A DNA stretch of 56,038 bases from Anammoximicrobium sp032229885 (GTDB lineage: Bacteria > Planctomycetota > Planctomycetia > Pirellulales > Pirellulaceae), in assembly GCA_032229885.1 (NCBI GenBank), contig JAVYAJ010000385.1, positions 1-56,038 of the forward strand. Reading direction: 5' to 3'. Shown piece after piece: positions 17,567 through 26,736 of the stretch. Position 1 is the first letter of the stretch. Each line of letters begins with the position of its first letter. A program made the translations under genes and the position numbers. Under the pieces are notes generated by a model that did not search any database, had not been told where the DNA came from, and worked only from the letters and a program-made list of their open reading frames with translations.

Positions 17567-18832
17567 ATGTCGTCCAGAAGCATACTGCCTTTGTTGGGTG
17601 TGATCGGCCTCGCGGTGACGCTGGCTTGCCCCGTGCTTGCTCAACAATACCAGCCGTTCATCGACCCGGGGTACTTCAACCACGACCTGCAGTTCTTCGC
17701 GCCGGCCTCGGACATTGACATCTACGATGGCGATCCGGTGTTGCGAACCGGGTGGTTCGGATCGTACAACCGCATGTACATCGGCGTGTCGCGGCCGAAA
17801 GATCGGGGCTATCTCAACAGCAGCGGCCAACAGGACGTCCTGCAGACGTTTTCGGACAGCTTCGACCTCATGGATCTGACATGGGGCAACCGGTGGGATC
17901 TGGGCTATATGATCGACGACGTCGATCACGATCACGGCTGGTTCGTGTCGTACATGCACATCGACGGTCCGAACGTTGGGAATACGTTGCGGCAGCAGAC
18001 GCTGAACCGTGTGAACGAGGACGACGAGGGCTTTCAGCCGCCAGACACGGGCGGCACGGGCGGCACGGGCGGCACGGGCGGCAGTCAAGGCAACGAAGAC
18101 ATCGTCAACCCGCCATCCGACCGCAACACCGAGGGTCCGCCCGATCGGCAGCGGTACTACGATCTCACCGATAGCCTGAATATGGCCAAGCTGAATTCGG
18201 TCGAGCTGAATAAGATTTTCAGGTTGCCGGTGCTCCACGGTGGCAGCGTTCTGGAGCCGTTTTTCGGCGTCCGCTACATGAAGTTCGAGGATGTCTTCCG
18301 ACGCGACAATTATATGGTATACGACGCCGACGGCTTCAGCCCCTTGCTGCCGCCCCTGGGTCCGAGCTCGGTTCCGATCGAGTTCGTCGATTCGGAAATC
18401 GAGGATTTGATCACCAATCGGTTTCTGTTCAGCAACCAGATCGTGACGGGCCAGTTGGGCGTGCGGTGGCTGAAACGCGTCAGCCGCTGGAACCTGTCCA
18501 CCGAGTTCCGCGCGTTTGGCGGCCAGAACTTCCAGCACCTGACGCGCACGACCGAGACGACGCGCACCTACTACGACGGACAAGGAACGGGCTCGGAGGT
18601 CGACGGAATCATCAGAGCCAAGTCGATCGAGGACTGGCACGCCACCGAGACCGTGGTGGGAACCGATATCCGAGCGATCGCTGCGTTCGAGGTCACGCGG
18701 GACATCAAGCTCGAAGCCGGACTCCAATTCATGGGCTTCTTCACGGGCATCGGCCGCGGGCCCTTCATCAGCGACAATTCGGACGCCGTCACGATGGTCG
18801 GCACGACGTTCGGGTTCACGGTCAACCGCTGA
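17567..18832 (+). CDS. Predicted outer-membrane beta-barrel protein
   Basis: A 421-residue exported protein with signal peptide (LLGVIGLAVTLACPVLAQ), then alternating aromatic/polar segments typical of beta-barrels, and conserved-looking DGDPVLRTGWFGSYNRMYI. The fold call rests on pattern and on recall of similar planctomycete proteins. A Gly-Thr-rich linker (TGG repeated four times, encoded by 9-bp units at 18047-18082) interrupts the protein near residue 165. ATG 17567 has a good ribosome site; an in-frame GTG at 17555 is less likely. It is followed by a hairpin at 18889. Function unknown, perhaps porin or surface structure. Confidence 0.75.
   Translation: MSSRSILPLLGVIGLAVTLACPVLAQQYQPFIDPGYFNHDLQFFAPASDIDIYDGDPVLRTGWFGSYNRMYIGVSRPKDRGYLNSSGQQDVLQTFSDSFDLMDLTWGNRWDLGYMIDDVDHDHGWFVSYMHIDGPNVGNTLRQQTLNRVNEDDEGFQPPDTGGTGGTGGTGGSQGNEDIVNPPSDRNTEGPPDRQRYYDLTDSLNMAKLNSVELNKIFRLPVLHGGSVLEPFFGVRYMKFEDVFRRDNYMVYDADGFSPLLPPLGPSSVPIEFVDSEIEDLITNRFLFSNQIVTGQLGVRWLKRVSRWNLSTEFRAFGGQNFQHLTRTTETTRTYYDGQGTGSEVDGIIRAKSIEDWHATETVVGTDIRAIAAFEVTRDIKLEAGLQFMGFFTGIGRGPFISDNSDAVTMVGTTFGFTVNR
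18047..18082 (+). repeat. 9-bp coding repeat, four perfect copies
   Basis: ACGGGCGGC repeated four times without change, encoding Thr-Gly-Gly units in a surface-loop-like linker of the barrel protein. Perfect identity suggests recent slippage, so copy number may vary among strains. Confidence 0.85.
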
Positions 18833-18888
18833 TGCGCACCGCGGGCGAGCCGGATCGCGGACGCCGAAGACGTGGCAAGACGTAACCA

Positions 18889-18923
18889 GACGCGGGGCAG
18901 TCGAAACCGGCTGCCTCCGCGTC
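18889..18923 (+). terminator. Candidate hairpin terminator after the barrel gene
   Basis: GACGCGGGGCAG and CTGCCTCCGCGTC pair over 12 bases with one bulged T and a ten-base loop, 57 bases after the stop. The following sequence (GTTGTTGTGG) is only mildly T-rich. Confidence 0.45.
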
Positions 18924-19061
18924 GTTGTTGTGGACCGCGGCACCGCACGGCCGCGTTTCTCCGGGCGTTCGCGAGCCACGCTCACGCCTCTCGTCAGCGG
19001 CTCGCGTCTTCGGCCGCGCAGCGCGAGGGACGAACCCGTGCTCGCGCAGGATTCGCAACGC

Positions 19062-19784
19062 CTATCGGCCAAACAGCTCGATGTCGTCAAAGTCGTCCAT
19101 ATCGTCAAACGAACCGATGCCCACGCGGCCTTTGCCGAAGGTCTTGTCGACGGCGGTCATCAGCGGCTTGGTCATGTCGTCGAAATAGACCTCGATCGCG
19201 CCCGTCGCCACGTTGCGGACGACTTTGACATCGTGCCAAGCGTCGTCCCACGGGACGGGCGACTTGTTGTCGGTCAAAGGCCGGCGCGGCGCGTTGTCGA
19301 CGATCATGATCTGCCCGCTGTTCGGATCGGGCCGGGCGCCCAGATGGACATAATAGAAACGCGTCGGGTTTTGATAGCCGAAGAAGAGGCAGCAATCGCG
19401 GTGACCGCCCGTGTCGAGCGTGCTTTTCACCCGGAGCTTCAGCACGAAATCCGAGACCTCGACGCCCTTGATCAGGGCGATATTGTGCGGGCTGCGCACC
19501 GCCGGTTGATAGTTGCTGATGCGGCGATTCAAGCCGAACGCCTTGCCTCCGGCGTGCTCGCGAAGCTCCCATGCCGCGTCGTCCGTGGTTTCCCACCGCT
19601 CCGCCCCTTGGTCGAAATCCTCCGAGAACACCAACGGCAAGTCGCCGTATCGAGACAAGTCTGTGCCCTTACCCGCGCGGTCCGCACGCGACGAGGTTGA
19701 TTCGCCCGCGACCAGCCAAGTCGCCGGGCCCAGGATCAACGCCAGCGAAGTGAACCAGATCCAAAGGTGGATTCGAGCGTGCAT
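19062..19784 (-). CDS. Secreted DUF1080-like (concanavalin-fold) protein
   Basis: A 240-residue exported protein: signal peptide (IWFTSLALILGPATWLVAG), then a jelly-roll-like domain with LVFSEDFDQGAERW, FFGYQNPTRFYYVHLG, WHDVKVVRN, VYFDDM and VGIGSFDD. This resembles DUF1080/3-keto-disaccharide-hydrolase-type domains, abundant in Planctomycetota and thought to act on carbohydrates. GGGAGG seven bases upstream supports the ATG at 19784. The open frame runs further upstream but without signal-peptide character. Nearest same-strand neighbour is the UDP-sugar dehydrogenase, 350 bp upstream. Confidence 0.72.
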   Translation of the reverse strand: MHARIHLWIWFTSLALILGPATWLVAGESTSSRADRAGKGTDLSRYGDLPLVFSEDFDQGAERWETTDDAAWELREHAGGKAFGLNRRISNYQPAVRSPHNIALIKGVEVSDFVLKLRVKSTLDTGGHRDCCLFFGYQNPTRFYYVHLGARPDPNSGQIMIVDNAPRRPLTDNKSPVPWDDAWHDVKVVRNVATGAIEVYFDDMTKPLMTAVDKTFGKGRVGIGSFDDMDDFDDIELFGR

Positions 19785-20135
19785 GATGTCCTCCCAAGCG
19801 GCAGTTGCCAGCAATTGCGTATCGCAACAGCGAAACGCGGCCACGCGCGGCCGCAACCCGAGCGTGTACAACCAGTGTACTAGCTGCGGGCTCGGCGCAT
19901 AGAACTCGTGCCCGGACAGCGTGAGGCGGGCTTCGGCCCACGACGCGAGACAGGCTAAAACACACGAGAAAAGACTACGGATCATAGCGATCACACGGAT
20001 CCAGCCCTGCCGTCTGTCCGTGTCCACTGCCCGTGGCATCTGCGCCGGAGCATGGTCGCCGCGTGGGCGTGCTGATGGAGCGCCAAGATGGCGCTTCCAC
20101 TGCCGAGCGGCCGCGGGCGTGCGCCGGGCCGCGTG
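19785..20135. other. Intergenic stretch
   Basis: 351 bp between two minus-strand genes. Apart from a GTGTAC direct repeat near 19863-19879, I see nothing of note. Confidence 0.4.
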
Positions 20136-21464
20136 TTACGCTCGGCGGATGTGCGCATAGCGGTGCGCCACGTGCCGCGTCGCGTTCCGCGTATCGACGA
20201 CCAGTCGGGCATGGCGGGCGACGAAGTCCCAGTCGTACGCCGAATGGTCGGTGGCGATCAACAGGCAGTCCAGGGAACCCAGATATTCGCTGGTCAACGG
20301 CTCGCTCGTCAAGCGCGGGACGTCGTAGCGCCGCATCGACGGCAGGGCGGGGATGTGCGGGTCGTTATAGCTGACGATCGCGCCCCACTGAATCAACAAC
20401 TCCAACAGCTTGAACGTCGGGCTCTCGCGCGGATCATCGACGTCTTTCTTGTACGCGGCGCCCAGAATTCCCACTCGGCTGCCCCGCACCGCCTTGCCAT
20501 GCTCGTTCAGCGCCTCGACGACCCGCTGGACGACGTACGACGGCATGCTGGCGTTGATCTCGCCCGCCAGTTCGATGAATCGAGTCGTCATCTCGTGGCG
20601 GCGAGCCAACCAACTGAGGTAGAACGGGTCGATGGGGATGCAGTGGCCGCCCAAGCCCGGACCCGGGTAGAACGCCTGAAATCCGAACGGTTTGGTCTTT
20701 GCCGCTTCGATCACCTCCCACACATCGATCCCCAGCCGACTGAACAGCACCTTCAGTTCGTTGACCATCGCGATATTGACCGAACGGTACGTGTTCTCCA
20801 AGATTTTGCACGCCTCGGCGATTTCGCAACTGGAAACCGGGACCGTCTGGATGACGGCCGGCGCATACAAAGCCTCCGCCAGATCGCGGCTGAGCGAATC
20901 GATGCCGCCCACGACTTTGGGAATTCTGCTTGCAGAGAAGTCGGGATTCCCCGGGTCCTCGCGTTCGGGACTGTAGGCCAAGCCAAAATCGCGGCCTACA
21001 GCCAGGCCGGATGCGGTCAGAATGGGCAGGACGACCCCGCGCGTCGTGCCCGGATACGTGGTGCTCTCCAACACGACCAAGCGCCCGGGACGCAACACGG
21101 CGGCGATGTGTCGAGCCGTGGATTCGATGCACGAGAGATCCGGATCGCGACTCGCGTTCAGCGGCGTCGGCACGCAGATCAGCAAGGCGTCGGCTTCGTG
21201 CAGGCGGGCCATATCGGCCGTGGCCGTAAACCGGCCGGCTGCCAACCAACCGGCGATTCGCTCGGACGGGATCTGGGCGATATAACTCTCGCCGCACAGC
21301 AGCCGGTCAACCTTGCTGGAATCGATGTCGTACCCGATGGTGTCAAACCCGGCCTCGATAAAAGCGTGCAATAGCGGCAATCCCACGTAGCCCAATCCGA
21401 TCACGCCCACCCGCGCCGACTTGTCGGCGATCCTCGAACGCAACGATTCGATTGTCTGCGCCAT
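20136..21464 (-). CDS. Nucleotide-sugar dehydrogenase (UDP-GlcNAc 6-dehydrogenase type)
   Basis: Oxidises the C6 hydroxyl of a UDP-hexose to a uronic acid in two NAD+ steps, for surface polysaccharide. In 442 residues it shows the Rossmann start VGVIGLGYVGLP (19-30), ESTTYPGTT, SPEREDPGN, the catalytic region Lys220 and Cys275 in GPGLGGHCIPIDPFYL, and the C-terminal UDP-binding domain (GAAYKKDVDDPRESP). The GGHCIPIDP form fits WbpA/TviB-like enzymes better than UDP-glucose dehydrogenase. ATG 21464 has GAGGA upstream. Two adjacent palindromes lie 74-93 bp before the start. Confidence 0.9.
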   Translation of the reverse strand: MAQTIESLRSRIADKSARVGVIGLGYVGLPLLHAFIEAGFDTIGYDIDSSKVDRLLCGESYIAQIPSERIAGWLAAGRFTATADMARLHEADALLICVPTPLNASRDPDLSCIESTARHIAAVLRPGRLVVLESTTYPGTTRGVVLPILTASGLAVGRDFGLAYSPEREDPGNPDFSASRIPKVVGGIDSLSRDLAEALYAPAVIQTVPVSSCEIAEACKILENTYRSVNIAMVNELKVLFSRLGIDVWEVIEAAKTKPFGFQAFYPGPGLGGHCIPIDPFYLSWLARRHEMTTRFIELAGEINASMPSYVVQRVVEALNEHGKAVRGSRVGILGAAYKKDVDDPRESPTFKLLELLIQWGAIVSYNDPHIPALPSMRRYDVPRLTSEPLTSEYLGSLDCLLIATDHSAYDWDFVARHARLVVDTRNATRHVAHRYAHIRRA

Positions 21465-21992
21465 CCTGTTGTCCTCGCTTGTCGCTCGTTCCTTCCTTCG
21501 CCGCACGGATCCGGCCGCCGATCTTCCCACGACCTTTTTCCGGAAAGTTCCGGAAAGCCGTTGTTTGCTGCGGGACGGATGGGCGTCGTCCTTCGCCGCG
21601 CGCCTGCAACATATTCCGCAACGGGCGGGTTGCGGTGGGGCTGTGCGGTTCGAAAACGTCCGTAGTTGCCTATCCGAGACCGACGGTCCGCGCCGACCGC
21701 GCGCGCTCCGGGCAAAAATCAACCCAGGCGAACGTAACAGAGTACCATTTTCAACCGCGTCGGCAACGGCGTCGCCGCACATGGCGGAACGTGGCCCACG
21801 GGCGGTTGCGAGTTGATTTTTCGAGTCTTAGATTGAAATACTATGGAACGGCCGTGGGCAGCAAGAGCAGTCGCGTCGAGCCGTCGGTTTCCGGCTTGCG
21901 ACGCCATCGCCGCCAGAAAGCTTGGTTGCCCGTATCGCGATGATCGAGATCGGCGACCGACAGATGCGGCTTAACATGCGGAGGACTCGACG
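21465..21992. other. Divergent intergenic region
   Basis: 528 bp between the sugar dehydrogenase (minus) and the aldehyde dehydrogenase (plus). It contains the palindrome pair listed separately, and an AT-rich stretch at 21810-21845 that may hold the aldehyde dehydrogenase promoter. No gene is supported. Confidence 0.45.
21538..21557. promoter_or_regulatory. Paired palindromes, candidate operator
   Basis: TTCCGGAAAG occurs twice in direct tandem. Each contains the 8-base palindrome TTCCGGAA, with centres ten bases apart, one helical turn. This geometry fits cooperative binding of two dimers, or a polymerising regulator. It lies 74-93 bp upstream of the UDP-sugar dehydrogenase start. Confidence 0.45.
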
Positions 21993-23453
21993 ATGACGCA
22001 GGGCGATGAACAGGTTCGGATCGAGTCGCGCAATCTGCTGGGCGGGGCCTGGATCGACGCGCCGCGGAACCAAACCTTCGAGGTCATCGACCCGGCCACG
22101 GACGAAGTGATCGCCCGCGTGCCCAACGGCGGCGGACCCGAAGCTCGCGCGGCGATCGAGGCCGCCCACGACGCCTTTCCCGCGTGGCGCGACACGCCCG
22201 CCCCGCGCCGTGGCGGTTGGCTGCGGCACGTGGGCGCGCTGATGACCCGCGACCGCGACCGGCTCGCCCGGCTGATGACCCGCGAGCAAGGCAAACCGCT
22301 GGCCGAATCACTGGGCGAGGTCATGTACGCCGTGTCGTTCCTCGAGTGGGCCGCGGACGAAGCCGGGCGGATCTACGGCGAGACCGTGCCATCTAATTTC
22401 GTGGACCAGCGGATCTTCGTCCTGCGACAGCCGGTCGGCGTGACCGCTGCGATCACGCCGTGGAACTTTCCGCTGGCGATGATCACCCGCAAGCTCGGTC
22501 CCGCGCTGGCGGCCGGGTGTACGATGGTCGTCAAGCCGGCCGAGGAAACGCCCCTGTCGGCGCTGGCGCTGGGCGAGCTGGCCTGCGAGGCGGGCTTTCC
22601 GCCTGGCGTCGTCAATATCGTCACCGGCGATCCGGTCGCGATCGGTCAGGAACTGCTCGCCAACCCGGCCGTGCGCAAGCTGTCTTTCACCGGCTCGACC
22701 GAGGTCGGCAAAATTCTGATCCGCCTGTCAGCTCAGAACGTCACTCGCCTGTCGCTGGAACTGGGCGGCCACGCGCCGTTTCTGGTCTTCGACGACGCGG
22801 ACATCGACGCCGCTGTCCGCGGCGCCTTGGCCGCCAAGTTTCGCAACATGGGGCAGACGTGCATCTGTCCCAATCGTTTCTTTGTGCAGGCCGGGGTCTA
22901 TGACCGGTTCAGCAGCCAACTGGCCGCGGCGGTCGAGGGCCTGCGCGTTGGTCCGGGGTGCGCGCCGGGCGTCCAACAGGGGCCGCTCGTCAACGACCAG
23001 ATCCTCGCCAAGGTCGAGCGGCATGTGGCCGACGCCCGCGACCGGGGCGCAACGGTACGCGCCGGCGGCGACCGTGTGCGTGTGGCCGGACACGCCGATC
23101 GTTTTTACGCGCCGACCGTTCTCGAAGACGTCACGGACGAAATGCTCGTCAGCCGCGAGGAAACGTTCGGCCCGGTGGCGCCGCTGCGCAAGTTTATCGA
23201 CGAGCAGGACGCGATCCGCGCGGCAAACGACTCGGTGTACGGGCTGGCGGCTTATGTCTATACGCGCGACGCCAGCCGCTTGATGCGCGTCGCCGAGGCG
23301 CTCGAGTACGGCGTCGTCGGCGCCAACGATGGCGCACCTTCGACGGCCCAAGCGCCGTTCGGAGGCTGGAAACAGTCCGGGTACGGCCGCGAGGGCGGCA
23401 AGTACGCGATGGACGAATACCTCGCGATCAAGTACGTCTCGTGGCGGCTCTGA
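21993..23453 (+). CDS. NAD(P)-dependent aldehyde dehydrogenase, succinate-semialdehyde type
   Basis: A 486-residue aldehyde dehydrogenase. Key motifs: PWNFPLAM, KPAEETPLSAL, FTGSTEVGK (cofactor), general base Glu256 in LELGGHAP, nucleophile Cys290 in GQTCICPNRF, and EETFGPVAPL. The GQTCICPNR sequence and length are typical of succinate-semialdehyde dehydrogenase (GabD), which feeds succinate to the TCA cycle. No aminotransferase is nearby, so related short-chain aldehydes remain possible. The start is ATG with GGAGGA about 12 bases upstream. It stands alone before the alginate-export porin. Confidence 0.9.
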   Translation: MTQGDEQVRIESRNLLGGAWIDAPRNQTFEVIDPATDEVIARVPNGGGPEARAAIEAAHDAFPAWRDTPAPRRGGWLRHVGALMTRDRDRLARLMTREQGKPLAESLGEVMYAVSFLEWAADEAGRIYGETVPSNFVDQRIFVLRQPVGVTAAITPWNFPLAMITRKLGPALAAGCTMVVKPAEETPLSALALGELACEAGFPPGVVNIVTGDPVAIGQELLANPAVRKLSFTGSTEVGKILIRLSAQNVTRLSLELGGHAPFLVFDDADIDAAVRGALAAKFRNMGQTCICPNRFFVQAGVYDRFSSQLAAAVEGLRVGPGCAPGVQQGPLVNDQILAKVERHVADARDRGATVRAGGDRVRVAGHADRFYAPTVLEDVTDEMLVSREETFGPVAPLRKFIDEQDAIRAANDSVYGLAAYVYTRDASRLMRVAEALEYGVVGANDGAPSTAQAPFGGWKQSGYGREGGKYAMDEYLAIKYVSWRL

Positions 23454-23670
23454 CCGCCTTGCGTCATGGGGGAGTCGCCTGGCAATCTCTATTGTTTGTG
23501 CCGAATGATCGGCCGATGTACAGCCTATCACGTGTCCCGAACGCAACGCGCATCACGATTGCGCGGCCGCCGTCCGATCGCATACAAAAGGAATGGGGCG
23601 CCGGATGTGCCGGATCGTCCGCATCGGACCCAGGCTTAGAGGATCTGGCGATCGGCGCGAGGGGGCACGG

Positions 23671-25437
23671 ATGTCCAATCATCGATCGAATCAACGCAAG
23701 ACGCTGTTCCAAGTGTTTCTCCTCCTGGTCGCCGGCTCGGTGGCCGCGGCCCAGGACTTGAGCCACGCGCCGAACCCCTGGCGACCGGCGGAGACGATCG
23801 GTGGCCACGCCGTGGGCGATTTCGTGTCCGCCGAGTTCGACGCCCCGGCCACGGATGCCGAAGCCGGCGCCGAGGCGGCCCCATGCGACTGTCCGAACTG
23901 CCGCCAGGCCCGCGAGCGCGGCGCGGCGGCGAGGGGGCGCACAACCTGTTGCCGTGGACGCGAGGTGACGTGGGCGAAGATTCCGGCAACGATCCGGCCG
24001 ATGCCGCGGCCCGGCAACTTCAGCATTCCACCCCCGCCCGGCCCCGGCTACTTTTCGCTCTGGGACTGCGTGACGGGTCACTGCCGCGACAAGGCGCCCC
24101 CCTCCGGCTACCCGTCCTTCGCCCTCATGCCGCCCCCGATGTTCGACGCCGACTTTCGCTACGCCGAGACGCTCGATCCGGACGAGCGCACGCTGGTCGA
24201 GGATCTGAAGCGCATTCCCCTGGGCGACTGCCTGATGTTCAGTACGGGCGGCCAGTTCTGGCTGCGCTATATGGACGAAGGCCACAGTCGGCTGACGACC
24301 GTGCGCAATGATTACACGCTGGGCCGAGTCCGCGCGTTCGGCGACCTGAACATCAACGACCGCGTCCGTGTGTTCGGCGAGTTCGTCTGGGGCGACAGCT
24401 TTGGCGAGGAGCTGGCGTCGCCGCCGACCGACGTCAATCGTGGCGATCTGCTCAATCTGTTTGCCGACGTCCGGTTGTTCGACGTCGCCGATCATCCGGT
24501 GTACGTCCGCGGCGGCCGGCAGGAGCTGCTGCTCGGGTCGCAACGGCTGGTCTCGCCGCTGGACTGGGCCAACGTTCGACGGACGTTCCAGGGCGTCAAA
24601 GTGTTCCGTCAGGGCGATGCATGGGACTTCGACGCGTTTTGGGTCCAGCCGACGCCCGCCAATCCGAACGAGTTCGACAGCCCCGACGAGAATCAAAACT
24701 TTGCCGGCGCTTGGCTGACGTATCGACCCGAAAAGGGAAGGTTCCTCGACTTCTACTATCTGTTTTTGGACAATTCCAACGCGGTCACGCAGCAGGGGAT
24801 CACTCGCTATCCGGCCGAGATCCATACGCTGGGCACGCGCTGGACGGGCGACATGAGCGGCTTGCTGTGGGATGCCGAACTGATGCTGCAACTAGGCCAA
24901 CAGCAACAGCAGGATCTGCTGGCGGGCGCAGCGACGCTGGGCGTCGGCCGCCATTGGAAAGACACGTGCTGGTCGCCGACCGTGTGGGTGTATTACGACT
25001 ATGCCAGCGGCGACGCGAACCCGAACGACGGCAATTTCCACACGTTCAACCACCTGTATCCGTTCGGCCATTACTACCTGGGCTGGATCGATCTCGTCGG
25101 CCGCCAGAACGTCCACGACTTGAACGCCCACGTCTACTTCTACCCGGCCTCGTGGGTCACGATGTTCGTCCAATACCATCATTTCTGGCTGAACCACGGC
25201 GCCGACGCCTTGTACAACGCGGCGGGCGTCGCGTATCGACGCGACCCGACCGGGGCCGCTGGCAACAACGTCGGCGACGAACTCGATTTCGTCGCCAACT
25301 TTCACCTGGCGCGTTACAGCGACCTGTTGCTGGGCTACTCGCGGCTGTTCGGAGGCGATTTCCTCCGCGGAACGGCCAGCCCCACCCAGGCCGCCGATGC
25401 GGACCTGTTCCACCTGACGTTCTCGCAACGGTGGTAA
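23671..25437 (+). CDS. Alginate-export-family outer-membrane porin
   Basis: A 588-residue exported protein with signal peptide (LFQVFLLLVAGSVAAAQ), a non-barrel N-terminal region to about residue 160, then an alginate-export (AlgE-like) beta-barrel: VRAFGDLNINDRVRVFGEF, RGGRQELLLGSQRLVSPLDW and the closing FHLTFSQRW. The final aromatic residue is typical of barrel insertion. Unusually, the N-terminal region has a cysteine cluster (Cys72, 74, 77, 93, 94). GAGGGGG before ATG 23671 decides the start over 23593. AlgE exports alginate; planctomycete homologues have no proven substrate, and no alginate synthesis genes are in view. Confidence 0.85.
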   Translation: MSNHRSNQRKTLFQVFLLLVAGSVAAAQDLSHAPNPWRPAETIGGHAVGDFVSAEFDAPATDAEAGAEAAPCDCPNCRQARERGAAARGRTTCCRGREVTWAKIPATIRPMPRPGNFSIPPPPGPGYFSLWDCVTGHCRDKAPPSGYPSFALMPPPMFDADFRYAETLDPDERTLVEDLKRIPLGDCLMFSTGGQFWLRYMDEGHSRLTTVRNDYTLGRVRAFGDLNINDRVRVFGEFVWGDSFGEELASPPTDVNRGDLLNLFADVRLFDVADHPVYVRGGRQELLLGSQRLVSPLDWANVRRTFQGVKVFRQGDAWDFDAFWVQPTPANPNEFDSPDENQNFAGAWLTYRPEKGRFLDFYYLFLDNSNAVTQQGITRYPAEIHTLGTRWTGDMSGLLWDAELMLQLGQQQQQDLLAGAATLGVGRHWKDTCWSPTVWVYYDYASGDANPNDGNFHTFNHLYPFGHYYLGWIDLVGRQNVHDLNAHVYFYPASWVTMFVQYHHFWLNHGADALYNAAGVAYRRDPTGAAGNNVGDELDFVANFHLARYSDLLLGYSRLFGGDFLRGTASPTQAADADLFHLTFSQRW

Positions 25438-25538
25438 GCGATCCGAGCCTTGCCGCGCCGGAGCCTCATGGCCAACCGTCCGAGGCGCCCGGCGCGTCTG
25501 CGCGTCGTACGCCGATCGGTCGCAGTTCCCCGGCGGCG

Positions 25539-26597
25539 TCAGGCCTGACAGTTCACCTCGACCTTCACCACGCCGTCGCGATAGGCGGCGTTGGCGGCAA
25601 AGGCCTCGGGCGCTTGTCGCAGCGGATACTGGTGGCGAACCAAGGCGCGCAGGTCGATCTGGCCGCGTTCGACGAGCGCGATCGCCCGATCGTAGGTGTG
25701 CTTCATGCGGCGAACCAGGCGGATCGTCAATCCCTTGCGGCGCAACGTCGAATGCTTCAACTGGAAACGATCGTCCTCGTCGATTCCGATGGCGATCAGT
25801 CGTCCGCCAGGCGCGAGAAGCTCGGCGGCCTCCTGCAGGGCTTCGCCGCCGGACGCCGCTTCGAAAGCCACATCGACGCCGCGGCCTCCGGTGGCGTCCA
25901 GCACCGCCTGGACAAAGTTCGTGTCCGGACTGAGCATCGCCGTCGCCGGCCCGTACTCGGCGGCCAACTGGACTCGCCACGCCAACTGGTCTGAGGCAAA
26001 CAGGGGACTCGCTCCGGCCAACGCCGCCAATCGCAGCACGCACAAGCCGATCGGCCCGGTCCCGATCACGGCGACGCTTTCGCCGACGCGGATCTTGGCC
26101 AGATCCAGCGAATGGATGGCCACGCCCAACGGCTCGAGCATCATGGCGGTCGTTGCGTCCATCCCCGCCGGCACGGGAAAGCAGGTCGAAGCCGGCACGT
26201 GCATCCACGGGCGCAACGCGCCGGCGTGCGGAGACAGCCCGCAAAACACGATGTGCGGACACAAGTTCGGGTCGCCGCGCTGACACCATTCGCACCAGCC
26301 GCACGGCTGGGCTGGATCGACCGCGACGCGAACGCCCGCCGCCAGCGCACGTCCATGCCCGTCTCGACACTCCGGTCCCGCCAACTCGACCGAGCCGGCA
26401 AACTCGTGCCCTAGAATCAGCGGGGCGCCCAATTGCGAATCGCCGATCTGCGCGCGCCGATAGGTATGCAGATCCGAGCCGCAAATGCCCACGCTTTCCA
26501 CGCGCAACAGAACCGATCCCAAGGGCGGTTCGCCGGGATGAGGGACGTCTTCGACGCGCATATCGTGCGAGCCATGCAGTACAGCAGCGGGAATCAT
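25539..26597 (-). CDS. Zinc-dependent alcohol/polyol dehydrogenase
   Basis: A 352-residue medium-chain dehydrogenase. The catalytic zinc site has Cys39 (GICGSD) and His64-Glu65 (GHEFAG); the structural zinc uses Cys99, 102, 105 and 113 (CGWCEWCQRGDPNLC). The NAD motif VIGTGPIG follows. It is closest in pattern to sorbitol, threonine or galactitol-phosphate dehydrogenases. It lies 139 bp downstream of araA on the same strand, so a role with pentoses or pentitols, for example L-arabinitol or ribulose interconversion, is plausible but unproven. AAAGG precedes the ATG. Confidence 0.88.
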   Translation of the reverse strand: MIPAAVLHGSHDMRVEDVPHPGEPPLGSVLLRVESVGICGSDLHTYRRAQIGDSQLGAPLILGHEFAGSVELAGPECRDGHGRALAAGVRVAVDPAQPCGWCEWCQRGDPNLCPHIVFCGLSPHAGALRPWMHVPASTCFPVPAGMDATTAMMLEPLGVAIHSLDLAKIRVGESVAVIGTGPIGLCVLRLAALAGASPLFASDQLAWRVQLAAEYGPATAMLSPDTNFVQAVLDATGGRGVDVAFEAASGGEALQEAAELLAPGGRLIAIGIDEDDRFQLKHSTLRRKGLTIRLVRRMKHTYDRAIALVERGQIDLRALVRHQYPLRQAPEAFAANAAYRDGVVKVEVNCQA

Positions 26598-26736
26598 CGT
26601 ACAACCTTTCTACGGTCCTAGATCCAATCGTCCTGAAATTTGCGACAAGGGTTTCAAGCCTACGTGGCCACGACAGGGCGCGGCCCGCCGAGCGTCACTC
26701 GCCAAGCGTCGCGCGACGCGGCGATGCGGCGCGATG

